Shown: positions 15,417-25,504, numbered from the stretch's first letter. The stretch: 64,000 bases of DNA from G963662675 sp963676845 (GCA_963676845.2 CAXXKK010000023.1:62001-126000), one strand, 5' to 3'. Notes: generated by a model from the sequence alone, not told the origin. A program made the numbers and translations.

Positions 15417-18050
15417 TTACATCTTAACAAGTTGGATAGTCTCTTTTTGTCCTTCAGCTACAACTTCCATCAAATACACACCAGGCCGCTGATTACTGAT
15501 ATCAATTAAAGAACTTCCTCCTAAATCGTGGTATTGCTGAACTAACTGCCCGGTAGCTGTAAAAATTCGAACAGATTCAATAGTTCCCCAACTACCTAGC
15601 TCAATATTAAACTCTCCCCGGGTTGGATTCGGATAAACCTTCACAAATTCATCAGCTAACAAATCATCTTCAACACCAACAGTTTCATCATAAACGATTG
15701 TCACCGCAGTTTCCCGACTGTTCTCTTCTCCATCAGAAGTATAATAGATAAATTCATCAGAACCTTCAGCATTTGCATCAGGAGTAAACATGAAACCACC
15801 ATCTGAATATAATGTCAAAAGTCCCTGCAAATTACTATCTCCTCCATCAGATAGATAGGCGAGTAAGTTCTCAACTCCATCAAAATCAATATCGTTACTT
15901 AACAAACCTTCTGCCCCTTCAACAGTAATAAAATCATTTGGGTTTATTGTAAACGTATCTCTCAATGCAATGGGGGCATTGTTGAACTGACCAATATTAT
16001 CCTGAATATAGCCTACTGAACTTTTTTCCCGTTCCGTATAATTGCTATTGACAACATCAGCAGCCTCCCAGCCAGACCAGGTAAACCGGCTTGTCTGAAC
16101 TTTATCATCTCCTTTTACAACCGTTAAGGCTATCCCATCACTATCTTTTGAACGAGTCAAAACCTCAACAACACCATCAACCAACTCCGAAGTGTAATAA
16201 GCCACCTTCATTTGTGTTGGGTCGTAGTAATTAATTAAAGTCCAGGGAAGAGAAATATTAATACTATCAGCACTCCAGCGAATACCTTCTCCAAAATCAG
16301 GCGTTTCCCCGGCACCATTAATCTCAAGTTCTCCTAGATTCTGAACATCGTTATTCCAATAGTTCACCTTCCATTTTACCGGATTCCAGTCTTCCCCATC
16401 CGTTATTGTCGATACAATAGTATCTAAACGAACCAAATTCTTTGTTCCAAAAGTATCGTAAGCCTTAATAACATATAGGTAAGCTTTGTTATCTGAAAGA
16501 GAGAAATTCAATGCCAATTCTGCTCTTAAAAGCTGATCATCAACCTGGATATCACTACCATTTGGTAAAACAGATTCGCCAACTTCAGAATCATAAGTGT
16601 CTAATGCAATCCAGAAATCATCTTCCAAATAACTTGTAGTATTTATCGCAATATCAATATTAAAGAACTCGAAATCAGCTGATGCTTCTATCTTTTCAAT
16701 AAATGAGCTATTATAATCACCAATCGTTTTTCGATCAAATTCAGGAGCAACAAATTCGATAACACCAAAATTCTGCTCCGGATTAGTTGTATTATGCCAC
16801 AAATGCCTGCGATCATTCACTGCCAAAGGATTTGTAATCCAGGCTTGCTTAAACCACTCATCAATCCATGAAAACTGTATTCCACCACCAAGTCCTGCCT
16901 CTTCCATATTTTCCAGCATTCTAATTGTATAAATGCCTTGTTCTTCTTCAGTCATGCCCCCATGATCCATTCCGCTATATGAAAAATGTGCTGATCCAGA
17001 ACTTGTTGGAACACCAAATTCACCAATAATTAAAGGAATATTTTGATAGTGGCTTTTCAAATCATATAAATAGCCCAGGTAACTATCAGGACCATAAGAA
17101 TCGGAATAGGCCTGATATCCAGGATCGTCGGAAATAAAATCCGGATAATATGGATAAGCATGGTAAGAGGCAAAAAAACCAGCATCGGCATTGCTTTCAT
17201 CTATTTTCGACAAATCAAAATATTGAGAATCTTCTTCGCTATCTGACAGTGCTGCCTCTGTGGGGTGTGTTAATGGATCCAAAGTAGGCCAGCTAGAAAA
17301 ACTAACCGGACTTAAGGTATTGTAATTTTCATATTCATAGCTTACAACTTTATCCAGACGTGCACAAACCCAGGCTTCAGAAGCAGAGCAATCTTCAATT
17401 GAAAAATAATTTCCTGTAAATGAATTAATCGCAGGGTTAGCACTATTCGTCTCTTTGATTTCGTCAGGATAGATTTCCCTTCCAATAATATAACCAATCA
17501 CCCAAGGAGACACATCAGCGGTATAAGTGCCATAAGCTTTTCCATACCTATGAGTTAGCACTTCGTTACCATGCGTACAATTAATTACTTCTTCAATTTC
17601 AGTCTCAAAATCAGAAACGTTATTATAAAAGTCGTAATCGCCAACAGGTTCATCAAACCAAACTCCCTGAAAAAGTAAAAGTGGATTTTGTGGATGTTCA
17701 AGATTGTAAGCTCTCAGTTCTTCATAAAACCGGGGATAATGCAAAGTATACGTACGAATAACATTATATCCTATTTCTTTCATTCGTACAAACCATCGCT
17801 GGTATTCTTCCCTTGTGGCAGCCATTTCTCCGGGTTGAGTACCCGGAACTGCTACTCCCAGGTTTGTACCCTTTATAAAAAAATCGGTATACCCTTCCCC
17901 ATCCCAAACAGAAAACATATCACCTTTAGCCTTATAACGAATGGTATCTGCTTCAACCAATGAATTAAAAACCGTTTCGTAAGGTTTATATGCAAAAGCA
18001 AGCGGTGTTATGCAAAAGATTAAAATAAAACCAAGTAGAAATTTTCTCAT
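15417..18050 (-). CDS. Secreted TIM-barrel glycoside-hydrolase-like protein with T9SS sorting domain
   Basis: 877 residues with signal peptide MRKFLLGFILIFCITPLAFA. Residues of about 40-440 look like a GH2/GH5-type (beta/alpha)8 barrel: KGTNLGVAVPG, MKEIGYNVIRTYTLHYP, WVIGYIIGREIYPDE (possible acid/base at GRE), PLIIGEFGVPTS (possible nucleophile Glu) and GGGIQFSWIDEWFK. A beta-rich region follows, then a cadherin-like domain (about 700-790, GLLSNDIDFDG). The C-terminal type A sorting domain is VYPNPTRGEFNIEL...GVYLMEVV. It should be exported and anchored or released by T9SS. The family assignment and substrate are not certain. It is divergent from, and probably functionally tied to, the DUF2490-VTC-DUF4956-CotH operon. 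Confidence 0.75.
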   Translation of the reverse strand: MRKFLLGFILIFCITPLAFAYKPYETVFNSLVEADTIRYKAKGDMFSVWDGEGYTDFFIKGTNLGVAVPGTQPGEMAATREEYQRWFVRMKEIGYNVIRTYTLHYPRFYEELRAYNLEHPQNPLLLFQGVWFDEPVGDYDFYNNVSDFETEIEEVINCTHGNEVLTHRYGKAYGTYTADVSPWVIGYIIGREIYPDEIKETNSANPAINSFTGNYFSIEDCSASEAWVCARLDKVVSYEYENYNTLSPVSFSSWPTLDPLTHPTEAALSDSEEDSQYFDLSKIDESNADAGFFASYHAYPYYPDFISDDPGYQAYSDSYGPDSYLGYLYDLKSHYQNIPLIIGEFGVPTSSGSAHFSYSGMDHGGMTEEEQGIYTIRMLENMEEAGLGGGIQFSWIDEWFKQAWITNPLAVNDRRHLWHNTTNPEQNFGVIEFVAPEFDRKTIGDYNSSFIEKIEASADFEFFNIDIAINTTSYLEDDFWIALDTYDSEVGESVLPNGSDIQVDDQLLRAELALNFSLSDNKAYLYVIKAYDTFGTKNLVRLDTIVSTITDGEDWNPVKWKVNYWNNDVQNLGELEINGAGETPDFGEGIRWSADSINISLPWTLINYYDPTQMKVAYYTSELVDGVVEVLTRSKDSDGIALTVVKGDDKVQTSRFTWSGWEAADVVNSNYTEREKSSVGYIQDNIGQFNNAPIALRDTFTINPNDFITVEGAEGLLSNDIDFDGVENLLAYLSDGGDSNLQGLLTLYSDGGFMFTPDANAEGSDEFIYYTSDGEENSRETAVTIVYDETVGVEDDLLADEFVKVYPNPTRGEFNIELGSWGTIESVRIFTATGQLVQQYHDLGGSSLIDISNQRPGVYLMEVVAEGQKETIQLVKM

Positions 18051-18369
18051 GCAGGTAATTTTTAGGGGTTAATACACTTTTTCTATAACAGAACACACGA
18101 GATTGAATGCTGTTCAAAAATGCCCTCTTTTCTTCCCATTTTTTTGCAAAATGCATACTTTTTAAGGTCTGAAAAAACAGGAATATTCCTCCCCTCATCC
18201 ATTTAAACCCATATCATTCAAGATAAAGTCAACAAAAATCAAGAGAATACAGTTATTAACTATAAACTTAAAATAAATAACTGATTATATTTATATTACA
18301 ATCTGGGCAAAACAATGTTAATTTCTAATTAAATATTTAAGTTTTTATTAACTAACATAAATACTTATA
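18051..18369. other. Divergent promoter region
   Basis: 319 bp, very AT-rich from 18230 on, between the divergent glycosidase-like gene and the DUF2490 operon. No clear promoter box, hairpin or small gene was recognised. Confidence 0.35.
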
Positions 18370-19059
18370 ATGACGTTATTAGCAGAGATGAAAAATATTT
18401 TGTGCATAAAATTCTATCTCGCAATCACTTTATTCTTGCTGTTATTTAGTGTAAATGAAGGGTTTTCTCAGGAAACCGACTTTGGAATTTGGTCAAGTTT
18501 TAAAATTGAGAAGGAACTATCAAAAAGGATTGGTATTGAATTTGAATTGGGAAACCGTTGGGAAGACAATGTTACAAAAAGAGACGAAAATTTTGCCGAA
18601 GCAGGAATTAACTTTTCAAAAAAGATTTTTGCTACTGGTTTATTGTACCGTTTCTCAAATGAAAATAAAAAAAACACAGACACGAATTACCATCGCTTAA
18701 GTGCAGAGGTAAAAATAAAGCCGAAAATCAACCGATTTGAATTTCAATATCGGGGGCGAGCTCAATATCAATTTAATGAACCTACTGAAGACATTCAAAC
18801 TGAAAGTTATTTAAGAAATAAATTTGCGTTGGAATATGATATAAAGGGAATTCCTCTTAAACCATCATTGGGCTATGAATTTTTTTACAAGCTAACTGGC
18901 AAAAGTTCAAAGAAAGTTGAAAAAGAAAGGTATTCCGTGGGGCTGGATTATAAATTCAGTAAAAAATATAAGCTTGGCATTGCCTATTATCTGAACAATC
19001 GTATTCAAGAAGAAGAAAAAAATACTATTCTGAATATAGAATTCAAAATTGATATATAA
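18370..19059 (+). CDS. DUF2490 outer-membrane beta-barrel protein
   Basis: 229 residues (223 if ATG 18388 is used, which gives a cleaner signal peptide MKNILCIKFYLAITLFLLLF). The mature part is a series of amphipathic beta strands with alternating charged and aromatic residues (FGIWSSFKIEKELSKRIGIE; GLLYRFSNEN; LGIAYYLNNRI) ending in an aliphatic/aromatic strand, as in DUF2490 barrels. Function in the family is unknown. It is the first gene of a four-gene operon, 5 bp before the VTC gene. Confidence 0.78.
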   Translation: MTLLAEMKNILCIKFYLAITLFLLLFSVNEGFSQETDFGIWSSFKIEKELSKRIGIEFELGNRWEDNVTKRDENFAEAGINFSKKIFATGLLYRFSNENKKNTDTNYHRLSAEVKIKPKINRFEFQYRGRAQYQFNEPTEDIQTESYLRNKFALEYDIKGIPLKPSLGYEFFYKLTGKSSKKVEKERYSVGLDYKFSKKYKLGIAYYLNNRIQEEEKNTILNIEFKIDI

Positions 19060-19064
19060 AAACA

Positions 19065-19868
19065 ATGGATTACGATGTGGCAACATATACAAAAAAATTA
19101 GACGAAGAAATTGAGCAATCACTTTCCGGTCTGGATGCTGTTTATCTAAACGATCTTGCAAAAAACAGTCAGATGAACCGATTTGACAAGAAATTTATTT
19201 TTCATGCCTCATTCATTCCAGAATTAATAACAAAAGCTTCTAATCGTTATTCCATATTGAGTATTAATGGGAAACAGATTTCCAAATACAAATCGTATTA
19301 TTACGATACGCCAGATTATAAAATGTACCACAATCACCATAATGGCAAAACAAACAGGTTTAAAATCAGGATTCGGGAGTACCAGGACAGCGGAGATAAA
19401 TTTGTTGAAGTAAAGCATAAAAACAGCCAGCTTTTTACAACAAAAAAGCGGATTCCCTATTTTGACGGATTCCCGTTCAGCAACGAAGCAACAAGCTTTA
19501 TCAAACAAAACACATGGATAAATCCGGAACAACTCAACTTATCTCTTATTACGTCTTACAACCGTATAACACTGATTAACAAACAAAAGGACGAACGCAT
19601 CACCATTGATTTTAATCTGTTCGTTAAACACGAAAAAAAGGAGATTCAATTTAAACAACTAGGCATTGCTGAAATAAAAAACAGCGACCGCCATTTAAGA
19701 ACACACTTCAACGATTTGCTGAAAGAACGAAGAATCAAACAGGATAGTTTTAGCAAATATTGCATCGGACTTGCACTTACAAACAAAAAAGTAAAGCACA
19801 ATGAATTCAAAGAAAAACTCAGGAGGATTGAAAAAATAACCAATAGGCATTTAATACTTACACGATAA
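19065..19868 (+). CDS. VTC-domain polyphosphate polymerase
   Basis: 267 residues that are nearly all one VTC (vacuolar transporter chaperone) domain. Basic and acidic residues of the catalytic tunnel are visible in order: NRFDKKFIFH, the DTPDYKMY strand, NRFKIRIREY (RxR), FVEVKHK, KKRIPY, ITIDFNL and IAEIKNS. Related VTC4 domains make polyphosphate from ATP. No signal peptide or membrane span, so cytoplasmic, possibly docked on the DUF4956 protein encoded 13 bp downstream. Polymerase activity is inferred from fold and residues. Confidence 0.85.
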   Translation: MDYDVATYTKKLDEEIEQSLSGLDAVYLNDLAKNSQMNRFDKKFIFHASFIPELITKASNRYSILSINGKQISKYKSYYYDTPDYKMYHNHHNGKTNRFKIRIREYQDSGDKFVEVKHKNSQLFTTKKRIPYFDGFPFSNEATSFIKQNTWINPEQLNLSLITSYNRITLINKQKDERITIDFNLFVKHEKKEIQFKQLGIAEIKNSDRHLRTHFNDLLKERRIKQDSFSKYCIGLALTNKKVKHNEFKEKLRRIEKITNRHLILTR

Positions 19869-19881
19869 AACAAAAAAAACG

Positions 19882-20520
19882 ATGATACCATTTTTTGACA
19901 CAACAAGTTTCTCTGATCTAATCTTACGGTTTGGGTTTAACCTACTAATCACATTTTTTATTGTTCGGTTCATTTATTATAAAAAATCCAGACGTAAAGA
20001 CTACCTTTTCACCTATGTGCTTATCAACAGCATGGTTTTTCTTCTGGCCTATTTACTTTCCGATGTCAAACTAGAACTGGGCTTTGCATTTGGATTATTT
20101 GCACTATTTGGCATACTCAGATACCGGACCACGCAGGTACACATTAAAGAAATGACATATTTGTTTGTCGTAATAGGCATTGCAGTTATCAATTCAATAT
20201 CCGACAATTACATTCCAATATCTGAGGTTATCCTGGCAAATCTGATCATCGTATTAATTCTTTGGTTATTGGAATATGCTTTCTTGCTATCCCACGAATC
20301 CTCAAAAAGAATTACCTATGAAAAAATTGAACTCATCAATCAAAACAGGCGAGAAGAATTAATTGAAGATTTAAAACAAAGAACCGGGATTAACATCCAC
20401 AGAGTTGAAATTATTTCGATTAATTTCTTAAAAGATACTGCCAGAATTATCGTATATTATTACGAAAAAAACAGGATTTTCAACGCAGATGAAAATTCAG
20501 ATCTTATTAGTGAAGATTAA
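19882..20520 (+). CDS. DUF4956 membrane protein
   Basis: 212 residues with four to five N-terminal membrane spans (about 10-140) and a cytoplasmic C-terminal alpha/beta tail (about 145-205). The family signature is LFALFGILRYRTTQVHIKEM, a conserved F-x-x-x-R-x-R-T patch between spans. DUF4956 proteins are very often encoded next to VTC polymerases. A role in anchoring the polymerase or moving its product is inferred and unproven. It is the third gene in the operon. Confidence 0.85.
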   Translation: MIPFFDTTSFSDLILRFGFNLLITFFIVRFIYYKKSRRKDYLFTYVLINSMVFLLAYLLSDVKLELGFAFGLFALFGILRYRTTQVHIKEMTYLFVVIGIAVINSISDNYIPISEVILANLIIVLILWLLEYAFLLSHESSKRITYEKIELINQNRREELIEDLKQRTGINIHRVEIISINFLKDTARIIVYYYEKNRIFNADENSDLISED

Positions 20521-20552
20521 CTTCCCAACTTTACTTAGCTATTAAATTGCCT

Positions 20553-23500
20553 ATGAAAAAACTTCTACGTCTCTTTTTAATAGTGATAATATCGGCCAGC
20601 TGGAATGAAAGTTTTGGCCAAAGTCTTCGGATCAATGAGTTGATGCCGTCAAACTCATCAACAATAAAAGACCGCGACAATGAATTCTCCGACTGGTTTG
20701 AACTCAAAAATACAGGAACAGAAACGCTTAATCTTTCCGAATACTTCGTCACCGATGACATAAACAACAAAAGCCAGTGGCAATTCCCATCCCACGAATT
20801 GGGAAGTGGGGAAATCATTTTGGTCTTTGCCTCAGGAAAAGATTATAAAGACTTCCAACTATTTGATGATCTCGAACATGTCAACTGGCAAACAATCATA
20901 GACCTGGGAGATTATTTTAAATACACGATCCCCACTGATGAAATAGCGGGATGGCGCAATCCGGAATTTGATGATAATGACTGGCTTGAAGGCCAAAGTG
21001 GTTTTGGCTATGGAGACGAGGACGATGCGACTATTATTGAAGAAACAATAAGCTTATATCTTCGAAAATCGTTCACTTTAAATAACATCAGCGACATTGA
21101 AAACTTACTGCTTCACATGGACTACGACGATGGTTTTGTTGCATACATAAACGGCACTGAAGTTGCACGGAGCTCAAATTTAGGCACAGAAGGCATTTCT
21201 CCTACTTTTGATGAAGCAACAACAACAGACCATGAAGCCAGTATCTATTTAAATTCAGTCCCTGAACCATTTATAATAAATGACCCTCAAAATGTTTTAA
21301 ATGAAGGTGAAAACACTTTAGCGATCGAAGTTCATAATTTCAACATTAGCTCGTCTGATTTTACAGCTATTCCAATCCTCTCATACAGCTCTGAAAACTT
21401 AAGCGAGAACTCGATTTCGGATCACATTAAAATTTCTTCGCAATACCTTCATACAAACTTCAAACTATCCAGTTCAGGAGACTCATTACTAATCTACAAC
21501 ACACAACAGCAACTTATTGACCAATTAATATATGATCCCTTCCCTGTAGTTTATTCGATCGGTTATTCAAATAACAATTTCAACGAACTAAAATTATATG
21601 CAGCACCTACCCCAGGGGAAACAAACACCAGTATTCCCATTATTTATAACGAAGAACTTACACCCACTTTTTCGGTCCCCGGTGGATTATATAATTCTTC
21701 ATTAACAGTAACTCTTGAGGGTGGAAATTCAGTAAATAAAATCTATTACACGACAGATGGATCCGCCCCGGATAAAAGTTCGAACCTGTATTCATCTTCA
21801 ATTCAAATACAAGCCCCCACAACAATAAGAGCTAAAATAATTACCGATAACAACACCTACGGAAAAACAATCAGTCAAAGCTATTTCCCAAACTACGACA
21901 AAGAACTTCCGGTAGTTTTTGTTTCTACAAACCCAGGGAATCTGTGGGATAATGAAAATGGTATCTACGTGAAAGGAGATAATGCTGCAAGTTCATTCCC
22001 ATATTTTGGTGCAAATTTCTGGCAAGATTGGGAGAAACCTGCCCATATTGATGCCTTTTTCCCAAATGACAATAAAAACTTCAGCATTGATGGTGGAATA
22101 AAAATTCACGGTGCATACTCCCGTGGTCAAGATCAAAAATCGCTCTCTGTTTATGCCCGCAAAAAATATGGAGATGGCGATATTGACTCACAAATATTTG
22201 ACAACAAAAACATTAACGAATTCGAGTCTCTAATACTCAGATCATCTGGTCAGGATGCATTTGGAGAATCTGTACCAACCGGAACAATTTTCAGAGATAT
22301 GATGATGACCAGAATGGCTCAGGACATGAACCTTGACATACAAGCTGGACAAGCAGCTATTTTATACATCAATGGGGAGTACTGGGGAATTCACAACATT
22401 CGCGAAAAAACAAACGAACATTTTATTGTATCCAATAACCTAGTTGACAAAAATGATATTGATTACCTAGAAGATCCATATCAGGTTATTGTTGGAAGCA
22501 ATGAAGAATACGTTGAAATGATCACTTTTCTTGAAAACAATAATATTCTTCAAAACCAGGTTTACAATTACATACAATCAGAAATAGATATTGATAACTA
22601 CATCCGCTATAACGTCGCAGAAATTTTTTATGACAATCAGGACTGGCCGGGCAACAATCTGAAATATTGGAGAAAAAATACCGGATCAGGAAAATGGCGA
22701 TGGGTTGTATATGACACGGACATGGGATTTGGATTGTGGGATGTCCAAAACTATGTCTATAATAACACTCTTGAACTAGCCACATCAACAGATGGAGACG
22801 ATTGGCCCAATCCACCCTGGTCAACCTATCTATTGCATACACTTTTACAGAGAGAAGACTTCCAAAACCGATTTATCAATACTTTTGCTGATCATTTAAA
22901 CACAACCTTTCTTACAGATAGTGTTTTCAACTGGATTTCTTATTTCCAAGATCAAATCTACGATGAGGTACCATACCATGTTGAAAAATGGGGATCAGAT
23001 TTTGAAACCTGGCAAACCAATGTTGACGACCTCTACACATTTGCAGATCTGAGGCCAGAAATTACAAGGGAACACATTCGCAACCATTTTTCAATCAGTC
23101 AAAATCAGACGGTATCGATTCAGGTTGAAGGTTGTAATGACGCTTCAATTCAGGTAAATACCATTCAGGTGAAAAATTTTCCATGGGATGGAATATATTT
23201 CAATGAGATTCCGATTGAGCTAACTGCTCTCGCTCCCAATGGTTATCGTTTCGTTCGTTGGGAAGGCGATATTTTCTCCAATGAAGCAATCATTGAATTA
23301 GTAATGACTTCAGACATGAGTGTAACAGCTATTTTTGAAGAGAACACCGATGCTATTGGGGTTATCATCAATGAAATTGCCTATAATGCTTCAGATGAAT
23401 TTGACAGTGGCGACTGGGTTGAGTTATATAATAACAGTTCGAATTATGTGAATCTCACAGACTGGATTCTAAAAGATTCAAAAGATGACAATCAATATGA

Positions 23501-24122
23501 ATTTGAACCGAATACAACACTTGCACCACATGCCTATCTGGTTGTTTGTCGCAATATTGAATCCTTCACACAAGTTTATCCGGAAGTTTCCAATTATCAG
23601 GGAGCAATGGAATTTGGACTAAGCAGCAACGGTGACTGTGTCCGATTGTTTAATGACTCTGGAATATTAGTTGATGAGGTTTGCTTTACTTCCGAATCAC
23701 CTTGGCCAAACGCTCCCGATGGAGATGGTCCAACACTTTCATTAAGTAATCCTGACAGCAATAATTCTCTTGCAAATAGCTGGCAAGCGTCAATTCAATC
23801 AATAGGTTCACCAGGAAAAGACAACTCAAATCCTACCGGGAACAGTTTGCTTGTAAAAACCCAGGGAAATTACTTATTGCAGAACTATCCCAATCCTTTC
23901 GAGGGATATACAGAGATTCCGCTCTATTCAGGGAAAAATCAGGATGTTCAGCTTTCAATTTACAACCTACAAGGACAGTTGGTGAATGTTATTTACCAAG
24001 GAAAATTAAATGAAGGATTCCATACATTTGAGTGGCTTCCTGCAGAAAAAACATCCGGAATCTATATTATTAATTATTCCGGTGTTGATTTTAGCGACAA
24101 TAAGAAAGCTATAATTAAGTAA
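20553..24122 (+). CDS. Secreted CotH-kinase/lamin-tail protein with T9SS sorting domain
   Basis: 1189 residues starting MKKLLRLFLIVIISASWNES (signal peptide); TTG 20547 is ignored. Domains: lamin-tail domain (about 25-130, RINELMPSNSS), a beta-sandwich with DYDDGFVAYINGTEVA (about 170-280), a chitobiase C-terminal-like domain (about 365-450, YYTTDGSAPDKSS), CotH kinase (about 450-800, including GGIKIHGAYSR, YWGIHNIREKTNEHF and YDTDMGFGLWD), a second lamin-tail domain from about 935 (IINEIAYNASDEF), and a T9SS type A domain from about 1108 (NYPNPFEGYTEI). CotH proteins are atypical kinases of extracellular or spore proteins. The operon context with a polyphosphate polymerase suggests a phosphate-linked surface process (inference). 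Confidence 0.88.
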   Translation: MKKLLRLFLIVIISASWNESFGQSLRINELMPSNSSTIKDRDNEFSDWFELKNTGTETLNLSEYFVTDDINNKSQWQFPSHELGSGEIILVFASGKDYKDFQLFDDLEHVNWQTIIDLGDYFKYTIPTDEIAGWRNPEFDDNDWLEGQSGFGYGDEDDATIIEETISLYLRKSFTLNNISDIENLLLHMDYDDGFVAYINGTEVARSSNLGTEGISPTFDEATTTDHEASIYLNSVPEPFIINDPQNVLNEGENTLAIEVHNFNISSSDFTAIPILSYSSENLSENSISDHIKISSQYLHTNFKLSSSGDSLLIYNTQQQLIDQLIYDPFPVVYSIGYSNNNFNELKLYAAPTPGETNTSIPIIYNEELTPTFSVPGGLYNSSLTVTLEGGNSVNKIYYTTDGSAPDKSSNLYSSSIQIQAPTTIRAKIITDNNTYGKTISQSYFPNYDKELPVVFVSTNPGNLWDNENGIYVKGDNAASSFPYFGANFWQDWEKPAHIDAFFPNDNKNFSIDGGIKIHGAYSRGQDQKSLSVYARKKYGDGDIDSQIFDNKNINEFESLILRSSGQDAFGESVPTGTIFRDMMMTRMAQDMNLDIQAGQAAILYINGEYWGIHNIREKTNEHFIVSNNLVDKNDIDYLEDPYQVIVGSNEEYVEMITFLENNNILQNQVYNYIQSEIDIDNYIRYNVAEIFYDNQDWPGNNLKYWRKNTGSGKWRWVVYDTDMGFGLWDVQNYVYNNTLELATSTDGDDWPNPPWSTYLLHTLLQREDFQNRFINTFADHLNTTFLTDSVFNWISYFQDQIYDEVPYHVEKWGSDFETWQTNVDDLYTFADLRPEITREHIRNHFSISQNQTVSIQVEGCNDASIQVNTIQVKNFPWDGIYFNEIPIELTALAPNGYRFVRWEGDIFSNEAIIELVMTSDMSVTAIFEENTDAIGVIINEIAYNASDEFDSGDWVELYNNSSNYVNLTDWILKDSKDDNQYEFEPNTTLAPHAYLVVCRNIESFTQVYPEVSNYQGAMEFGLSSNGDCVRLFNDSGILVDEVCFTSESPWPNAPDGDGPTLSLSNPDSNNSLANSWQASIQSIGSPGKDNSNPTGNSLLVKTQGNYLLQNYPNPFEGYTEIPLYSGKNQDVQLSIYNLQGQLVNVIYQGKLNEGFHTFEWLPAEKTSGIYIINYSGVDFSDNKKAIIK

Positions 24123-24146
24123 TCCAGATATCTAATGAGAGATTGA

Positions 24147-25232
24147 TTACTTTTTATTCCTTCGCTCAAAATGTAAAGAATCTCCCCACTCCCCATAACC
24201 TATCTCACTGCCAGCAATTTCAATACGTGCCTCCAAGCAATTGCGGCATAGTTCTGCATCTTCATCCAAACAAGGTTTACCTTCATATAGCTGGTATTCT
24301 TTTCTGTATACCATAGGAGTAAGATTTGGCATTATTACATTTGCGCCAACCTTCAAAGCTTTTTCCCGCCCAACAGGATCAATTGCCTGAAGTGCTGTTG
24401 CTGCAGCAATATTTATATCCGGCATCAACAAACGCAAAACTGCAATCATTTTTAGAGCCAGATCAAGACGTTCATGCTTGCTTTTAAGTAAATGTCTGTA
24501 TTCAAAAAGTGGCGTTTCCTCATGCTCAATATAAGGGCCCATTCCCACCATATCAATATCCATGTTTTTTATAAACTGAAGATCGGCTGCTAAATGCTCA
24601 TCGGTTTGAAAAGGTAAACCAATCATTACTCCTGTTCCAACCTGGTAGCCACAATCCCTCAACCGATGTAAACATTCAACACGATTTTCATAAGAATGAA
24701 GTTCAGTATTAGGATGAATCTTTTCATACAATTCCTTTGTTGAACTCTCTATTCGGAGCAAATAGCGATGAGCCCCGCTTTCAAACCAGCGTTGATAAGT
24801 TTCCCTGCTTTGCTCTCCACACGAAAGTGTAATCCCTAGCTCATTATTAGAGAGCTTTTTTATTTCCTTTAAAAGATGGTCTACCCGTTTTACAAATGCA
24901 GGTGAAGACAGCTCTCCGGATTGTAAAACAACAGAAGCAAACTTATTTTTCCAGGCAAATTGACATGATTCCAATATTTCTTCGTCCGTTGCATTATAGC
25001 GAACAACATGAGAATTACTTTTTCGAATTCCACAGTATAAACAGTCCTTAGAACAGATATTTGAAAATTCAACCAAACCCCGAAAAAAAACTTTGTTCCC
25101 TACATTATCTGTTTTCTGCTTTAAAGCTGCTTCAAATAGCATTGAACGATCTTCTCCTTCAAGCTGAAGTAAGTATGTAAGATCTTCTTTGGAGAAGAAT
25201 TCCTGTGCAAGTATGTCATTCAAGGATTTCAC
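24147..25232 (-). CDS. hydE: [FeFe]-hydrogenase maturase HydE (radical SAM)
   Basis: 361 residues. The radical-SAM cluster motif is Cys60-x3-Cys64-x2-Cys67 (CSKDCLYC) in a TIM barrel, with the SAM-binding strand TLSCGEQS and GTGVMIGLPFQTDEHL typical of HydE/BioB relatives. C-terminal cysteines (CLDEDAELCRNC) resemble the second cluster site. HydE acts on the HydG product during assembly of the 2Fe subcluster. Translation starts at GTG; no in-frame ATG precedes it. It is divergent from the other maturation genes and convergent with the CotH operon (24-bp gap). Confidence 0.95.
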   Translation of the reverse strand: MKSLNDILAQEFFSKEDLTYLLQLEGEDRSMLFEAALKQKTDNVGNKVFFRGLVEFSNICSKDCLYCGIRKSNSHVVRYNATDEEILESCQFAWKNKFASVVLQSGELSSPAFVKRVDHLLKEIKKLSNNELGITLSCGEQSRETYQRWFESGAHRYLLRIESSTKELYEKIHPNTELHSYENRVECLHRLRDCGYQVGTGVMIGLPFQTDEHLAADLQFIKNMDIDMVGMGPYIEHEETPLFEYRHLLKSKHERLDLALKMIAVLRLLMPDINIAAATALQAIDPVGREKALKVGANVIMPNLTPMVYRKEYQLYEGKPCLDEDAELCRNCLEARIEIAGSEIGYGEWGDSLHFERRNKK

Positions 25233-25369
25233 ATTACGAATATAAACAATTCAAACTGGCTTATATATCAAGCTAAGCTCAACTTAAAACATTTTATTGA
25301 GAAAACTAAGTTCAAATAAATCGCTATAAAAAGATTAATAAATAGTATCAATTAAACCAAATATGTATT

Positions 25370-25377
25370 GTAACTTT
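25370..25377 (+). promoter_or_regulatory. Bacteroidota -7 promoter box of the hydrogenase maturation operon
   Basis: TAACTTTG is a perfect TAnnTTTG match, 128 bp before the regulator gene at 25505. The resulting long leader contains a small imperfect hairpin TTAAACCT/AAGGTTAA at about 25381-25401, whose role is unknown. Confidence 0.5.
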
Positions 25378-25504
25378 GAGTTAAACCTGCGGGAAGGTTA
25401 ACAAGCTGACTTCAAGGGAAATTACAATTATATTTTTAATCTGTTTGGATTAATTTTATTCTCCATTCTGCCTGTTGAGATATTCCTGCTCAAAATAACA
25501 AATC

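Noticed and set aside
25378..25504. Riboswitch in the leader of the hydG operon
   Set aside because: Only one short imperfect hairpin was found, and no known riboswitch core could be recognised.
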